Assembly: GCA_032719365.1 (NCBI GenBank)
Contig: CM064868.1
Span: 7,660,235 to 7,724,234 of the forward strand
Direction: 5' to 3'
DNA: 64,000 bases
From: Prinsepia uniflora
Lineage: Eukaryota; Streptophyta; Magnoliopsida; Rosales; Rosaceae
Within the stretch, counting starts at the first letter, position 1, and each line of letters begins with the position of its first letter. The notes beneath the pieces were generated by a model. That model was given only the letters and a program-made list of their open reading frames with translations, was not told the origin of the DNA and did no database searches. Below, piece after piece: positions 35,111 through 48,165 of the stretch. Made by a program: the position numbers and the translations under genes.

Positions 35111-38100
35111 ATGTTTAGTAGACACAACACTACTAACATTCACCACATACCATAGTGAAGAGATCTCCCTCACCTGCAAAACTGGTCCTTTAGATGCGAG
35201 TCACTGAATAGCGACCCGAATTTGCTAGGCCACTTTTTAGGCACAAATAATAATAATATATATATATATATATATATTATTGTGACTGAAAATTTGATTG
35301 AATATAAATGAAACTCAACATTTCCAGTGCGAAATGAATATACTAACATCTACCATATATATGTACAAATTCGAAGATCAGAAGCACAAGCACTTCACTT
35401 CACATGACCCACAATATGTAACCCACCCCATACACATGAACAGTGCCTACTGCGAATTCATCAAGAATCCCCGATTTTCTCCAATTAGTAATCCTGTTTT
35501 CTAAAGTAGTTTAGATGCTCATGATATCCTCTTGCTTTGTATTAGTTAACAAACGTACAAACGTACATACAGAATTGGTGTTTAAATGACCATAATTAAG
35601 AGAGGGTGAGAGACTCCACGAATCCACCAATCATGATGAATGAATCGGTGTTTAAACAAAATGCACAAGCATGGTTAAGTTTCTGTACAATGCTTTTGAA
35701 GCAATTACCAAATGAAGCAGTCGATCATGACAAACATACCTAGCTTAATTAATTACATATATACATCAATTTTCTACAATGGTATTGAGTTAGAAAGATG
35801 GGTAGATATTGATTACAATTTTCATTTTTTTACGTGTGTTAAATTCAAAATTTAATATCACTTACTACATAAAAGCACAATACACAATTTGTTCATACTT
35901 TTGAGGGGCATTTAGGGGTCGTATATAGAGTACAAAATTACAAATTGATGACCCGATGAAAATCAGTCAATAATTACTTAGTCGGGCGAAGAAGGGGTGG
36001 TGTACTGGTGTACTAGTACTACCACAAGACTTGGGCATCGATCATGACATGATGCAATGCAAGTTAGGCGACCCTTTCTAGTAATAACCGTTCAACTGCA
36101 CTTGTGTACTATAGCTTTCATCTGTCGTTGCCAAACTAGTCTTGATTGAGACTACACTACTACTAAGTTGATAACTAGCTAGCTAGTGGTGAAAATTATT
36201 TCGCACTAGTTTATTGAAGATTTTCAATTCTTGAGATTTTCCAATTGATCGAACGAAATATCAATGTGATTGGTGATAGCATGTTGTTTTAAATCAATCA
36301 AGAGGTGAATTTGATGAGTAGTTGCAGTGACCCAATGAAGTGTATGACCGAGAGCAATGTATGCATACCTAGCTAGCTAGCTCATTCCCCATTTTTGTTG
36401 ATTGGGGATCACTTTTAGGTTTTGGTTTTATCAATTCAAAAGCAAAGATTCTTGCTAATTATTTTCGATGAATGATTACAATTGGAAACTATTATTGACT
36501 TAAAATATGCAAAATGGAATCTGTATCCCGTTGAAAGGACAAAAAAAAAAAAACTCTTTCAAGAGGTGGTTAAATTTGGATTAATTAGTATATATTAATC
36601 TGATATAATTTAGTCTAGCTAGCTCTAATGATAATGAGTATTGAGAAACAACAACAACATATAATGAAAGAAGTTACTAGAGAAAATTGACAAGCATTTT
36701 ATCACAACCCACATGATATATGTATGTGACCACAATTTGATATTGGTGAGATTGAGGTGATGGCATGAATGATTCCAATAGTTCACTAATTCAATTTTTA
36801 ATTACTGGGCCGATGATAAGATCAATTAGTTTTCAACAGGTAAAATTTTGATGGAAAATTTGATTTTACGCTCTTTGATTTATCTTTTGCACGAGTTAGA
36901 TTAGTTTGGGTTGTGTCACCAGATCGACTTAATTTTCTCCTTTGTACTAGTACATAAGAGAGAAATGGAAAACGTAATTTATCTTTAATATAACAAAGTA
37001 AATAAACGTTTGATCCATGGCCGGGTGACATTTGATTACAGTGGCATTAGATTCATAGTCGGGTGACATTAGATTAGAGAATAAATGGGTGACCCCAACA
37101 AGATTGAAACAACTCAAAGAATACAGAAAACGATGGATCTTATTCGTCTCTCTCATGGTTGATGACATATTGATAGGCTTGATGCATAGGGAAATATAAA
37201 AACGACCTACCGCCTGAGCCGATCAACAATAATGTTCACTACGCGTACGATCTGCATCTGAAGTCAATTGAATTTTTGTGGTTAACTCTCTCTTGATAAA
37301 TGATCGATTGTGACCCCTACTTGCCTCCATCTCGTTCTGAAAAAGTAGTGACAGATATTTGATGATGATCCATCTTCCTACTTGCCCTCAATAATTTAAT
37401 TTCCAACAATCACAAAACCCTAAGAAAGATTCAATTTAACTTTTACAAACCCAGTTGAAATATAAAAAAAAAAAAAAATTGGTTGTTAATGTATGATGTA
37501 AATTCGGCAATAATTGAAGACCGAGGCAATCATGCATGTTCATCTTGATAGTCTGTATAATCAAAGATATAACATTGCGTAAAAAAACAATCGATTAAAT
37601 TAGCTGCGCATAGTATTGGGTATGTACTCATGCAAGTTGTTCTTCAAGTTGAAAAACGTCACAAAGATTGAACTATATATGTTTTAGCATGTGTTTCGTT
37701 CAACTTGAAAATCATAATAAAGGTCTGTACGTAAAATCAAACAAAAACGAAAAAACTTATTATGTAAATCTCGAAAGCTAGTTATTAAAAAGTAAAACGG
37801 TCAGGTAAATTACGATCTTCTTCTTGGCTTCATAGCTTTCATGTGCATTGCAATTGCAGCTGAATAAATGCTGATGAAAATCTCCATCATGGATGACCAA
37901 ATTTCACATCTTTATAGGTTCGTACATATATTCTACGTTTCTTTCACCGTCATTCAATTTACCATAGGATTAAAAAAACACAGAACTCATTCGTTTATTT
38001 TGTTTCTCCTTTACCGTGGTTCAATTTACCCTAGGGTTAGAAATAATGAAGGGGCCCATGCATGAGCTGCAACTACAAATATATATGAAGTATATTATTA

Positions 38101-38860
38101 TCTCGTGCAAATTGCAATGCAAGAATAACATGTTGTTGGCCTACTGACAACCCAAAGCCTCTACTTCCCGACAAAAGCTCCAAGAAAAGCCGTCTTATAA
38201 GCTTGTCCGTGAATAATTAATTTGTGTCTAGTACAGAAATCCCATGTTAAATTAAACCCCAAACTGCGACTTGTGTGAACCTACTCACAATAAAATAGTA
38301 TCCCATGATTCGGCCAAGTACAATCATTCCTCAACGTCTGATCCTCTGAATCTGTATTAACAAATTAGGTACAGCCGTCACCCAATATATACCTCAATAT
38401 TTTTAATACCAAAATGAATAAAGGGTAAGATTCTGATTCTCACACACAAATCTTGTTCGTTTTTGGTGTCCATGAAAAAAATTGTTGCAATGCATGATGA
38501 CTTAATGGATGAGGGTTTTGATAACCATAATTGTGATTATTTTTGGGTTGTGACTTGTGATGGTTGATATAAAAAGAAAAACAGAGGTGGGGTCCTCCAG
38601 TTTTAGGGCTTTTCGTACTTTGTAATATTTGCCGTCATTCATTTTTTTACAGAAACGACAGCTTCCTATTTTATTGGACGGTTTAATTATACACAACTTG
38701 GTACGGCCACACATGCATGCACACACACAGAATAGTTACCATTCATCTTTTATTAAAAAAAAAAATTACCCTAGAGAAGATGATTGCTTGGGTAATTGAT
38801 TATTGACCGTTGGATGAGTTTGTGATTTTTTCGACCATCAAAATGGCATAGGATACTTTG
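35111..38860. other. AT-rich intergenic DNA
   Basis: A (TA)n run lies at 35256-35278 and CTAGCTAG words at 36175-36195 and 36369-36382. A short repeated phrase GGGTGACATT.GATTA occurs near 37022 and 37061. The longest frames are 60-75 codons with no family resemblance. No RNA gene was recognised by eye. Confidence 0.5.
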
Positions 38861-38874
38861 ATTGCAATATATTG

Positions 38875-39135
38875 ATAGACGCGTGAGGAGGCCGAGTTAG
38901 GTAGCTGGGGTAGGGTGCGCCTCTGGTGGACCCATCTTGGGTGGAGCCATGCACGGCTAGGGCGCGCGGGTCCCAGCCAGTGTCTGGTCATTGAGAGCCC
39001 AAGTCCCTTCACCCCCACATGGTCCGACACAATGGGGCAAGTATAACGGGTATGGGTCCTTAATCAATAGACCTACATCAAAGAGGGAGGGTATGGGTCC
39101 TTAATCAATTGGCCTACATCAAAGAGGGAGGGGTC
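38875..39135. other. GC-rich island ending in a 41-bp tandem repeat
   Basis: A GC-rich block (38880-39030) sits in AT-rich DNA. It has no convincing protein. It is followed by two copies of a 41-bp unit at 39051-39091 and 39092-39132, beginning TATGGGTCCTTAATCAAT, with two differences. Confidence 0.7.
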
Positions 39136-39517
39136 TTCCGACTCTTCCGTCGACGTCAATATCCTCCGAGATTCTTTGGAAATCCCAATTGGATGACAAA
39201 AAGCAAACTTTAGCTCAAAGTCGTAACTAAGTACTATTAGTTTATTTATATTTCTTTTTAATTTAATGCATGTGCAGTGTGAAATATCAGGTTCAACATT
39301 TTGTAAACAACGAAATTGATATTATTCAATATAATTTAAAAATGGGCAATTATATATAGGTCATATTAGTAAAAATATTAATAATTATTATATTCACATA
39401 AATATGAAAAATAAAATAAATTTTATATTTGAGATGAAATATATAAAAAAATTAAAGTTGGAGACACTTTACAGGTGATCGAGTTCAGAACTTGATTCTA
39501 TTTTTTTAAGAAAAAAT
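39136..39517. other. AT-rich spacer
   Basis: No gene or clear repeat seen between the tandem repeat and the copia LTR. Confidence 0.4.
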
Positions 39518-40197
39518 TGTCTCCTCGCCAGTACTCAAGGATTTTTCTTGGCACACGTTTCCCAGTATACAACGATCAGTTTCTTGTGGAAATTGCACTT
39601 CAATTCATAAAAATAGCGAACACAAACTATGTTTAAAACTCTCTCTTGAAATATTTTAATATTGCATGCTTTCTAAAACTAATATTCAATCTCCACAAAT
39701 ATATTGAATGATTGAATATTTTTTGAATGAATGAAATGAATTGTGGGCAACTCTATTTATAGATGTGTTAATATCTCTTCATAAGAGACACATCTTTTAA
39801 TAAGATATATATATATATATATTAAATAAAATATACATCTTTTAATAAGAGATACATCTATTAATAAGAGACATGTTTCCTAATAAGAGACTCATCTCTT
39901 AATAAGATATATTGTATGTAACCATTGGACTTTAGTGTATACCACTTCATGAATTGTCATATGCCCCTTCTACCAAAGGTTGCCAAATCATGACACTTTA
40001 ATTCAAAAATATATATAAATGTATATTCTTCAATTTTCTAATCTAAATATTAATTTTATACAAATTAACATTCATCTAGAAAATTATGAACTAATTATTA
40101 TGGCCAACCCCTAATTTTAAAGATATAATAGTCCAACAATTATGTCCTTTTAATTTCCATTCACATTATTAAAAACTAAATATTTAATTTTCTAACA
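39518..40197 (-). mobile_element. 3' LTR of the copia element, minus strand
   Basis: On the minus strand it begins TGTTAGAAAATTAAATA at 40197, directly after a GTGGGGAAT polypurine run (40198-40206). The other end is probably TG (CA on the minus strand) at 39518, giving about 680 bp. It contains repeated AATAAGAGA-CATCT words at 39780-39905 and a TATTTATAGAT TATA-like sequence (about 39752). The 39518 end is a best guess, since no second LTR is present for comparison. Confidence 0.6.
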
Positions 40198-40779
40198 ATT
40201 CCCCACATGAATGGAAATTAGCCTAATATGCAAATGTACAATAATGCAGAAGCTTGTGAGAGTTTAGTCAAAAAGGCACCATATCAGGATAGATAGTTTT
40301 TGGCATAGTAAAATAAGATCGAATTTACTAGCTAACTAGTGAGTGTGATATCTTGAACTGCCCAGTCGTTTAGGTAAACTAAAACAATCTTACTCACATA
40401 ATACATTTTCTAACACGCTTGGCTCTCTGTTGTGTCCTTTCGGTCACAAACACTCTTGGTATTTGTCAGTGCTTTAGAAAATTCAGCCTTACAACTCTCA
40501 TAGAAATTAACGGCCTCATTTAACATTGATATAGGTGTATTTCTATTAAGAGTATCATATTATATCCTACTTAGATTTTCAAGTTACATAAATCATTAAA
40601 AGTTGAGCTTGTTCTCACACACTACAGGCAGCATTGTTTCATCATAGGAATGAGCAAAGGGAATATCCTCACAATGCTTGTGCTTCAATTATACATAATT
40701 TAGTTGTCCATTTTGAAACTAGATCTTGGGATCTCCAGTCAACTAGGTTGGGTGTCCATCATGCAAATTATTAAGAAAT

Positions 40780-42744
40780 ATGTTTTAGCCTCATTCCCCT
40801 GGATAATTTATAAACTTACTCTCTTGTCAAAAAATTTATAAACGGATCCTCAATTTTTTTTATTTTATATATTCAATGGTAATAATACCACTTGAGAGCA
40901 GTTGTCTAATGATATTGTGTCTTCGATGTATGTGTCGAGACTTACCATTATACATAATACTATGTGCCCGTCCAATAGCCGATTGACTATCACAGTGTAC
41001 ACACAAAACAGGCACAGACTTCGATCAATTTGGAATATCTTCTAAGAAAATATGAAGTCACTCGACTTCTTCTGCAGCTTTATCTAAAGTGATAAATTCA
41101 TATTACATAGCGGATCTGGCCATGCATGTTTTCTTAGTCAATTTCCAAGAGACTGCAGCACCACTTAAGGTAAAGACATATCCACTTGTGAAGTTTGAGT
41201 CTTTCTTATTTGATATCCAGTTCACATATATATAGCTATCTAAAACATATGGATATCTTGTGTAGTGCAGTCCATAATTCTTGGTATAGTTTAAATACCT
41301 AAGACTCTTACTATAGCTTTCCAATGATCTCTTCTAGGATTACGTGTAAATCTACGCAACTTATTAACTGAGTAAGCCAAGTCATGGCGAGTGCAGTTTG
41401 TGACATATATCAAACTGCCAATTATACGTGCATATTCAACTTGTGATATGTCTTGACCAATCTTTTTAGTTAAATGAAGGTTACTTTCATATGGAGTTTT
41501 TATTGGATTATTATCATACTTTCCAAACTTGGCAAGTATTATCTCAATGTAATGAGATTGAGACAATGTTAATCCATCAGGAGTCCTATAAATTTTAATT
41601 CCTAAAATAACATTTCCAACTATCATATCTTTCATATCAAACTTATTGGTCAACATTCTCTTGGCAGATTTAACCATATCATTATTACTACCAATAATGA
41701 GCATGTCATTTACATAAACACATACAATGACATAACCATTTGGTGTGATTTTTGTGTAGACGTATTTATCACACTCATCAATTTTGAATCCATTTGACAT
41801 CATTGCATTGTCAAATTTTATATGCCATTACTTTGGTGCTTGCTTTAAGTCGTACAGAGACTTAACAAGCCAACATACTTTCTTCTCTTTTCCATGAACA
41901 ATAAAGCCTTCTGGTTGTTACATGTAAATCTCCTCTTCTATATCACTGTTTATAAAGACTGTTTTAACATCTATTTGATGTACCTCAAGATTATGTAAAG
42001 AAACTATTGCAATTAACATTCTAATGGATGTTATTCTCGTAACTGGTGAGTAAGTATTAAAATAATCTAAGCCTTCTTTTTTCTTATAACCTTTGACAAC
42101 AAGTCTCGCCTTGTACTTATCTATAGATCCATCGTCTTTCATTTTCTTTTTAAAAATCCATTTATAATCCAAATGTTTATTTCTAAGAGGAAGATCCACT
42201 AATTCCCATGTATGGTTTAGTAGAATGGAATCCACTTCAGCATTAATAACCTCTTTCCAAAAAGGAGTTTCAGAGGATGACATTGCATCTTTGTAGGTTT
42301 GAGATTCATTTTCCAACAAATATGTTAGAAAATCAGGACCAAACAACTTAGATGTTTTTTCCCTTTTACTTCGTCTAGCTTTAGCCTCATTTTCAAGTCT
42401 TTTAGATCCTTGGTCTGTTTGATCTTGATAATTTTCAATATTACTGCTATCACTAAGTTCTTTTATGAAAACTTTGTTCATGTGTATCTTTCCAAGGAAA
42501 CACATTCTCAAAAAAATTTGCATTCCTTGATTCAATAATCGTATCAACATGTACATCATTATTATCTAACTTATGTACAAAGAATCGATATGCATTACTG
42601 TTAGAAGTGTAACTAATGAATACACAACCAATGGTTTTTGGTCATATTTTAACCCTTTTAGGATCTGGCACCGCTACCTTAGCAAGACACCCCCAAGCTT
42701 TGAGATATTTATAAGAAGGTCTTCGACCTTTCCATAACTCATAT
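40780..42744 (-). pseudogene. Ty1/copia pol remnant: integrase end, RT, RNase H
   Basis: Read on the minus strand. The integrase C-terminal part (ELWKGRRPSYKYLKAWGC) starts at 42744. The RT follows in 42559-41918 (HTWELVDLP, YKWIFKKKM, YKARLVVKGY, TYSPVTRITSIR) and continues in 41803-41291. The catalytic box reads YVND at 41705-41716, where copia RT has YVDD. A frame change near 41300 leads to the RNase H start (SGYVFTLSGAAVSWKL). A stop at 41103-41105 precedes a degenerate RNase H tail with CDSQSAIGRAHSIMYN and KSRHIHRRHNIIRQ down to about 40840. Gag, protease and the first part of integrase are absent. The missing integrase parts lie at 48645-48741 and 51634-51690, split off by solo LTRs. 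Confidence 0.9.
42740..42744. repeat. Target site duplication CATAT, left
   Basis: Matches CATAT at 48645-48649 beyond the solo LTR. Confidence 0.9.
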
Positions 42745-43261
42745 TGTGACAACCCGTCCCGAATTAACGGGATTAATTAAGGATTAATGACGGATTAGCG
42801 AGACTAATCGAAGATTAGACGAGGATTAGCGGACGTTCGGGCGAAATGACGATTTTGCCCCTAGAATGGGCAAATCGTTGACTTTTCATTCGAACGGTCA
42901 AATGGACTTTGGCCGATGACCGTGACGTAGTTCGTGACGTCACGAGTTCATAGACAGGTGGCACGCTCGATTCCGACGTCCGAGGAGGAAGTTATGACGT
43001 TCGGAAGCCCAAGGGCATTTCGGTAATTTGGGTGAATAGGAGGTCAAAAGTTGAATTTTTGACCGGGAGGTCCGATGGCCGAGGGCCGAAGACCGTTACG
43101 TTGATAAAGACGATACAAATCCGTAGACAGGCGGCATGTCGAATTCGGACGTTTGACAGCGGAGTTACGGTTCACGGAAGTTCGAATGTACTATTGCACG
43201 TTTTACGAGACGAGAATTATTTGACTTTTAGTGGGGCCCAGATATTATTGAACAGGCCAAT

Positions 43262-43287
43262 GGATGAGTGACAAGTGTCACCCATCC
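43262..43287 (+). promoter_or_regulatory. LTR dyad, copy 4
   Basis: GGATGAGTGACA, centre AG, TGTCACCCATCC: eleven of twelve pairs. 517 bp from the LTR start. Confidence 0.85.
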
Positions 43288-44408
43288 AAACCAAACCCAT
43301 GCATTCCTCTTCCCCTTTACATCGATCATTCTCCCATTTCTCCCAACCAAACCCGATCCCATTTTCAAATCCAATCCAAGCCCTTGACCCTGTAAACCAT
43401 TGGTGAGAGACCAGGGAGTGAGCGGAGGACCTGTGGAGCTTGGTGGCCGGCCAGGAACGGCGCCGCCGTGGACGGCGGAGGGGCAATGCACGGTAAGCCC
43501 GATAAATCCATTTTTCTTCTATTTTCCGATTTGGACATTATGGTTGCTATTAGTTGATTAGGATGGGTTAGTTGGTTGCTAGGGGTGGTTAGTGAGGTTT
43601 TGGTGGTGGTGGACCGCTGGGAAGCCATGGGAAGAAAAGGAGAAGTTTGAACCGTGTGATTTGGTGAGTTTTGATGTGTTTCGTTAATTGGAATAGATAG
43701 GAAACACAAAAATAGGAATTTAGGGATTGGATTGGAGGAAAACGGATGAAAAATACGGGTTGTAGGGGCTTGGACCGGTCACGCCGGTCCAGTTGCAGGG
43801 GTTGGACCGGACCGGCGTCGAGAGGTTGAAGATGATCTACAGTGCTGGAGCGTGGGCCCACGCGTAGGCAACTTCCAGGGGCACGTGACGGCGTGTGCTA
43901 GGGTTTTTGGGTATGTGTTCAACATAAGAAATCATATATTCGATGTAACGAACATTTTGGGACTAGTTTCGTGTCAATCGGACATCGTTTCGATATAGTT
44001 CGGGACGTCCGAAGGTTTAGGTTCCAGTTTAAAAATAGTTAGAAATTCTGAAAAATTACGGGACTTTAGTGAGGGGTTATTTAGGTAGTTAGTAACCCTC
44101 TAAATTAATTTGGACAGGTTCGGGAATTCCGGAGGCGACGTTTGACCCGGGAGACGATTATGGCACGCCTATCGAGGCGCGGCTTCGGATGGTCTGTGAG
44201 TGGACCCTTCTTTCGAATTGATGCATGCATAAATGTTTTATAATTGATTTAATATATGTTTTTTGATGCCATGAGTGCATTTGGTTGTGGTAGCCTAGGA
44301 TTTACGTATTTGCACGTATTTTGAGATTTTCGGTTTTATACGATGCTTATACGTTCTAGGTTTTCAACGAGAGTTTAATAAATGAATTTCGGATTTAGAA
44401 ACATGAAC

Positions 44409-44760
44409 TCGGGTGTGAGACCCAATTGATTTATAAACTCTCGGACTTGGAGTCCATTTGATTTGACGTGGAATCGGACCTAGGGTCCATTTGAGCTATA
44501 CGATCGGACCGAGGGTCCAGTTGGTTTATGATTCGGGTTTGAGGCCCAGTTAGTTATACTATCGGGCTTGATGCCCTGTGATTATGATATCGGGCCTGAG
44601 ACCCATTTGGTTGAGATATCGGGCTTAAGGCTCTGTTGGTTATGAAATCGGGTTAGAAGCCCCGTTGCTTGATGGTTCGGGCTTAGGGCCCAGTTATTCG
44701 GGATATCGGGCTTGGGGCCCTGTTGATTGTGAAATCGGGCTTGAGTCCCAGTTCGATTTA
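44409..44760 (+). repeat. 12-unit minisatellite (about 29 bp) in solo LTR A
   Basis: Units begin TCGG and read roughly TCGGGCTTGAGGCCCAGTTG plus an AT-rich tail. Nearly every unit keeps GGGC or GGAC, a few bases, then its complement GCCC or GTCC, a small dyad. Confidence 0.85.
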
Positions 44761-45827
44761 TGTATTGAGAATTTGGGCATGAGACCCAGTTGAACTGTGG
44801 ATTTAGGCTGAGGCATGTGAAATGGAATTTAATTGGATTCGAGGAATCCTGTTGAAATGAATTGGGTATGAGACCTAGTTGAAAAGTGAATTGAGAAAGA
44901 AAGAAAGTATTTGAAAATGAATGAACCCTCCATATGATTATATGGTCTCCTCCAGCGTCGACCTGGAGAGTCACGATCCACAGACCAGAGTGGGTATCCC
45001 CATAGGGATCCGGTTCCAGGAGTGGTGGTTACTTATATTGTTGTGGTCCCGGACCAGATTCCAGAGAGATGTGTGGTCTAGATCCAGAGAGAGAGTTCGG
45101 ACTAGATCTAATGATTGAGCCTCCCAGATAGAGATTCCTGGGAGAAGACTCGGAGTGAGACCCCGAGTAGTGTACACACTAGTATAGAGATTGACATCGT
45201 GACTATATCGGGGATGTGTTTCCTAGGGGCTGTGTGCCCCGAGTTGGCATCTTCTCGGAAGTGCCACGGAAGGGTTATACGTATGACGGTACGTATGAGA
45301 TTTTATAGAAAAGTGATTTGGGGCGGAGACCCCGTTTGTGATATTTTGAGAATGGTTTTGGACTGAGACCCGCACGTGACGTGATTTGGGCTGAGTCCCT
45401 AGTGATTTGACCTACGGGTTTGAGTTATGATTTTGGGTCGAGGACCCAAATGAATTTATGGGTCATGACAGTTTATGGGAACCGGGCATGAACCCTTGAA
45501 AGGTTTTGATATGTTTGATAAATGATTTTATGAATGTTTGATAAACGGTTTTGAATGCATGCATATGCTTTTATGAAGGGCATAAATGTCTTTGTATGAA
45601 AATGTTTTTAATGAAATTATTATTTTTGTCCACTCATGGTTTTCGTGTTTTAATGCCCTTTAGGTTGATAGCGAATGCGGGCTGTATTAGAGACGAGACA
45701 TCACTCCCCTCCTCTTACGATCCTGATGCACTCTGATAGCCCCGGCGAGGGCTAGAGATGGAATTTTCCTTGGTCTGACACTTTGTGTCAGACGGGATCA
45801 GGCGGGTCCCACGTTAATCCCGGGGGA

Positions 45828-45832
45828 TTTGG
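45828..45832. repeat. Target site duplication TTTGG, left
   Basis: Matches 48626-48630 across solo LTR B. Confidence 0.9.
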
Positions 45833-47127
45833 TGACAGGACCCGCCCCGATCCCACAGGGATCACAAGGGGACGTGCCCTGCTCCCGTCTGACACCCAAT
45901 AATTCATACCAATTTTAACCTCAAAACATTTAAAAGCATAAATAACCAAATTAAAGTCATACATAAAATCCGAATTAAACGAATGTCAGACAAGGGATAT
46001 AATCCAAAATTACAAATTTGCGAGCACGACTCTACAGTAAACCTGCGGGTACACCGCCCAGCAGGGGTTCAGGTACGCAGAAGTAAATCTATGCCTCAGC
46101 CTCTGGTTCCTCCTCTACCTTAGTTTCCCGACCTGGAGGGGTTATCAAAACAGTAAGGGTGAGTGGACCGAAATTCAAGTTTATGAAATCGTTTGATAAG
46201 TAAAACATATAATTTACCCCTCCATTTTCCAAACATGCGTGCAACATAATTCAAAACCATGAATCATCAAATATGAACCATAAGGCATATAATAAAACCA
46301 TAACCATAATTTTAGTTGCTGCACTATACACTCCAATCCCGACATCCCTGATGTCTGACGTCCCTGACGTCCAATAAGGTCACAATCACAAGGCTACGCG
46401 TGCCACTCGGGTCTCAATTTCCGAGTTCAATCCCCGAACCCCGTTCGGGTACAGCATCCCCGATGCTTAGCGTCATAGACGCTGGACGTTCTAGACGTCC
46501 GTGACCTCTCCGGGGTACCTCATCCGGAGAAGACAATACAATATGGAAGGATCATACAGTGCAGTAACAAATACATTTTATTGATATCCACATGCAAACA
46601 TATATATACATAGATAGAATCCGAACCAATCATTCAGTTTCATCGGACGGGTCTCCAGCCCAAATACCGTGAAACGTGCCATAACCATATTTTCCATATC
46701 ATCAAAACCATCATTGTTTTAGCATGTGAATAAGTATAATAAAACCAGAAAACATTTATGCACACAAGGGTTTTAGAAAATGGCCCACTCACAGTACAAT
46801 CCTGCTAGAAACCGAACGTATACCCTCGTCCTGGTACAAATGTACAATCCCTGTCAAGTCCAAGTATTCGTAAAGGTCAAATTAAACCCCCAACATTCAA
46901 CCATGAAAGTCTAGGTCGAAACCGACCCGGGAAAGCCGCCCGAACGCGCTTTCCAAGGCAATAAACCTTATTTTGACCAACTTAAGGATCTCCGATCGAC
47001 CCGAAACCACCGCCATTGGATCCGGATCGTCGAAACCTAAAGAATGGTGGTGGTCCCACCAGAAACACTGTTCACACGCGCCCCCACGCGCCGGTCAACG
47101 CGGCGGTCAACGCAGGAACAGTCCTGC

Positions 47128-47398
47128 TGACGTCATCACTGACGTCACTGCTGACGTCAGCATGACGTCATGCTGACAGCTGTCAGGTCTGACATGTCAG
47201 ACTCTGACAGGTGCCACGTGTCAACCTCTTATTGGTCCACCACACTGATCTGTCAGACCACGTGTCAGATCTGACATGTGCCACGTGTCAGCATGGCACT
47301 GGTCCACGTCACTGACATGTCAGTGACACGTGGCAGTCCCTGACTGGTCCACGTCACTGACATGTCAGTACTGACTGTGCACTGACATGTGACACGTG
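47128..47398 (-). promoter_or_regulatory. Dense array of TGACGTCA, TGACATGTCA and CACGTG palindromes
   Basis: TGACGTCA starts at 47128, 47140, 47152 and 47163. TGACATGTCA starts at 47190, 47313 and 47358. CACGTG starts at 47215, 47259, 47282, 47327 and 47393. That is twelve perfect palindromes of 6-10 bp in 271 bp. The first four are spaced 11-12 bp, about one helical turn. TGACGTCA and CACGTG are bZIP core sites. CCACGTGTC also matches the ABA-response type. Function is inferred. Confidence 0.75.
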
Positions 47399-48139
47399 TC
47401 GGCTCACGGTTGGTCCACGTCATCTGACAGACTGACAGGGTGCCACGTCAGCACCACTGTCATCAGACGGGTTGACCCGTTTTCCTGCAACTCGGGTCGA
47501 TCAGACCCGCGATCGAGACCCGGTTGCCATTCCTTCATTTCTGGGTCATTTTCAGTCCTTTCAATTCCTAAATACTCGTCTTAGTCCCAGAAAGTGTTCT
47601 ATGGAATCAAAAACAAGAGAACAATATTAGATCCTTACCTGCAAACAAAACCCGAAGCTTCAGATTTTCTGGTTATCCTCCCCGTCAATTCCGGCCACCT
47701 CGAGCCTTGAAGTCAAGCCTACAGGTCTGTTTCAGTCCCTAGGTCTCATGAGAAGCAAGAAAGGGAACAAAACTCGACTACACGTTGACTTCCAAATTTT
47801 GAAAGTAAAAAGCTCACGGGTTACTCACCTGCCGTGAACCACCGTGCCTCCACCGCCGTTCCTGCCGCCCCCCCGTCGTCTCTCAGTCCTAGTCACACTC
47901 ACACGCACACAGAGAATGGTTGTAATGCGGAGGTGTGATGGTTGAAATGGGCAGAAGGTGGGTGTCGGGTAGAAGAATATATAGAGATGGAGGGAAATGA
48001 TGGACGGCCCAGATTGAATCTCAGAAATGAGATCAAGGGCTGAGATCAGATCTGGAGGTTTTCAATCCAAAGGCTGAAATTTAAAGCTGGTTCAAATGTT
48101 TAATTAATCCAATAGTGGATTAGATCCAATCTAGCCAAT

Positions 48140-48165
48140 GGGTGAGTGACACTTGTCACTCACCA
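48140..48165 (-). promoter_or_regulatory. LTR dyad, copy 5, with a compensated base pair
   Basis: GGGTGAGTGACA, centre CT, TGTCACTCACCA. Compared with the common form the third base is G instead of A, and its partner is C instead of T, so pairing is kept. The outermost pair is lost. 460 bp from the LTR start. Confidence 0.8.

Noticed and set aside
35111..38860. Possible tRNA or microRNA gene in the quiet AT-rich interval
   Set aside because: No cloverleaf A/B box pair or long hairpin was recognisable by eye. tRNAscan-SE and small-RNA mapping would decide.
44409..44760. CRISPR-like array
   Set aside because: Units are contiguous and degenerate, without unique spacers, inside a plant LTR.
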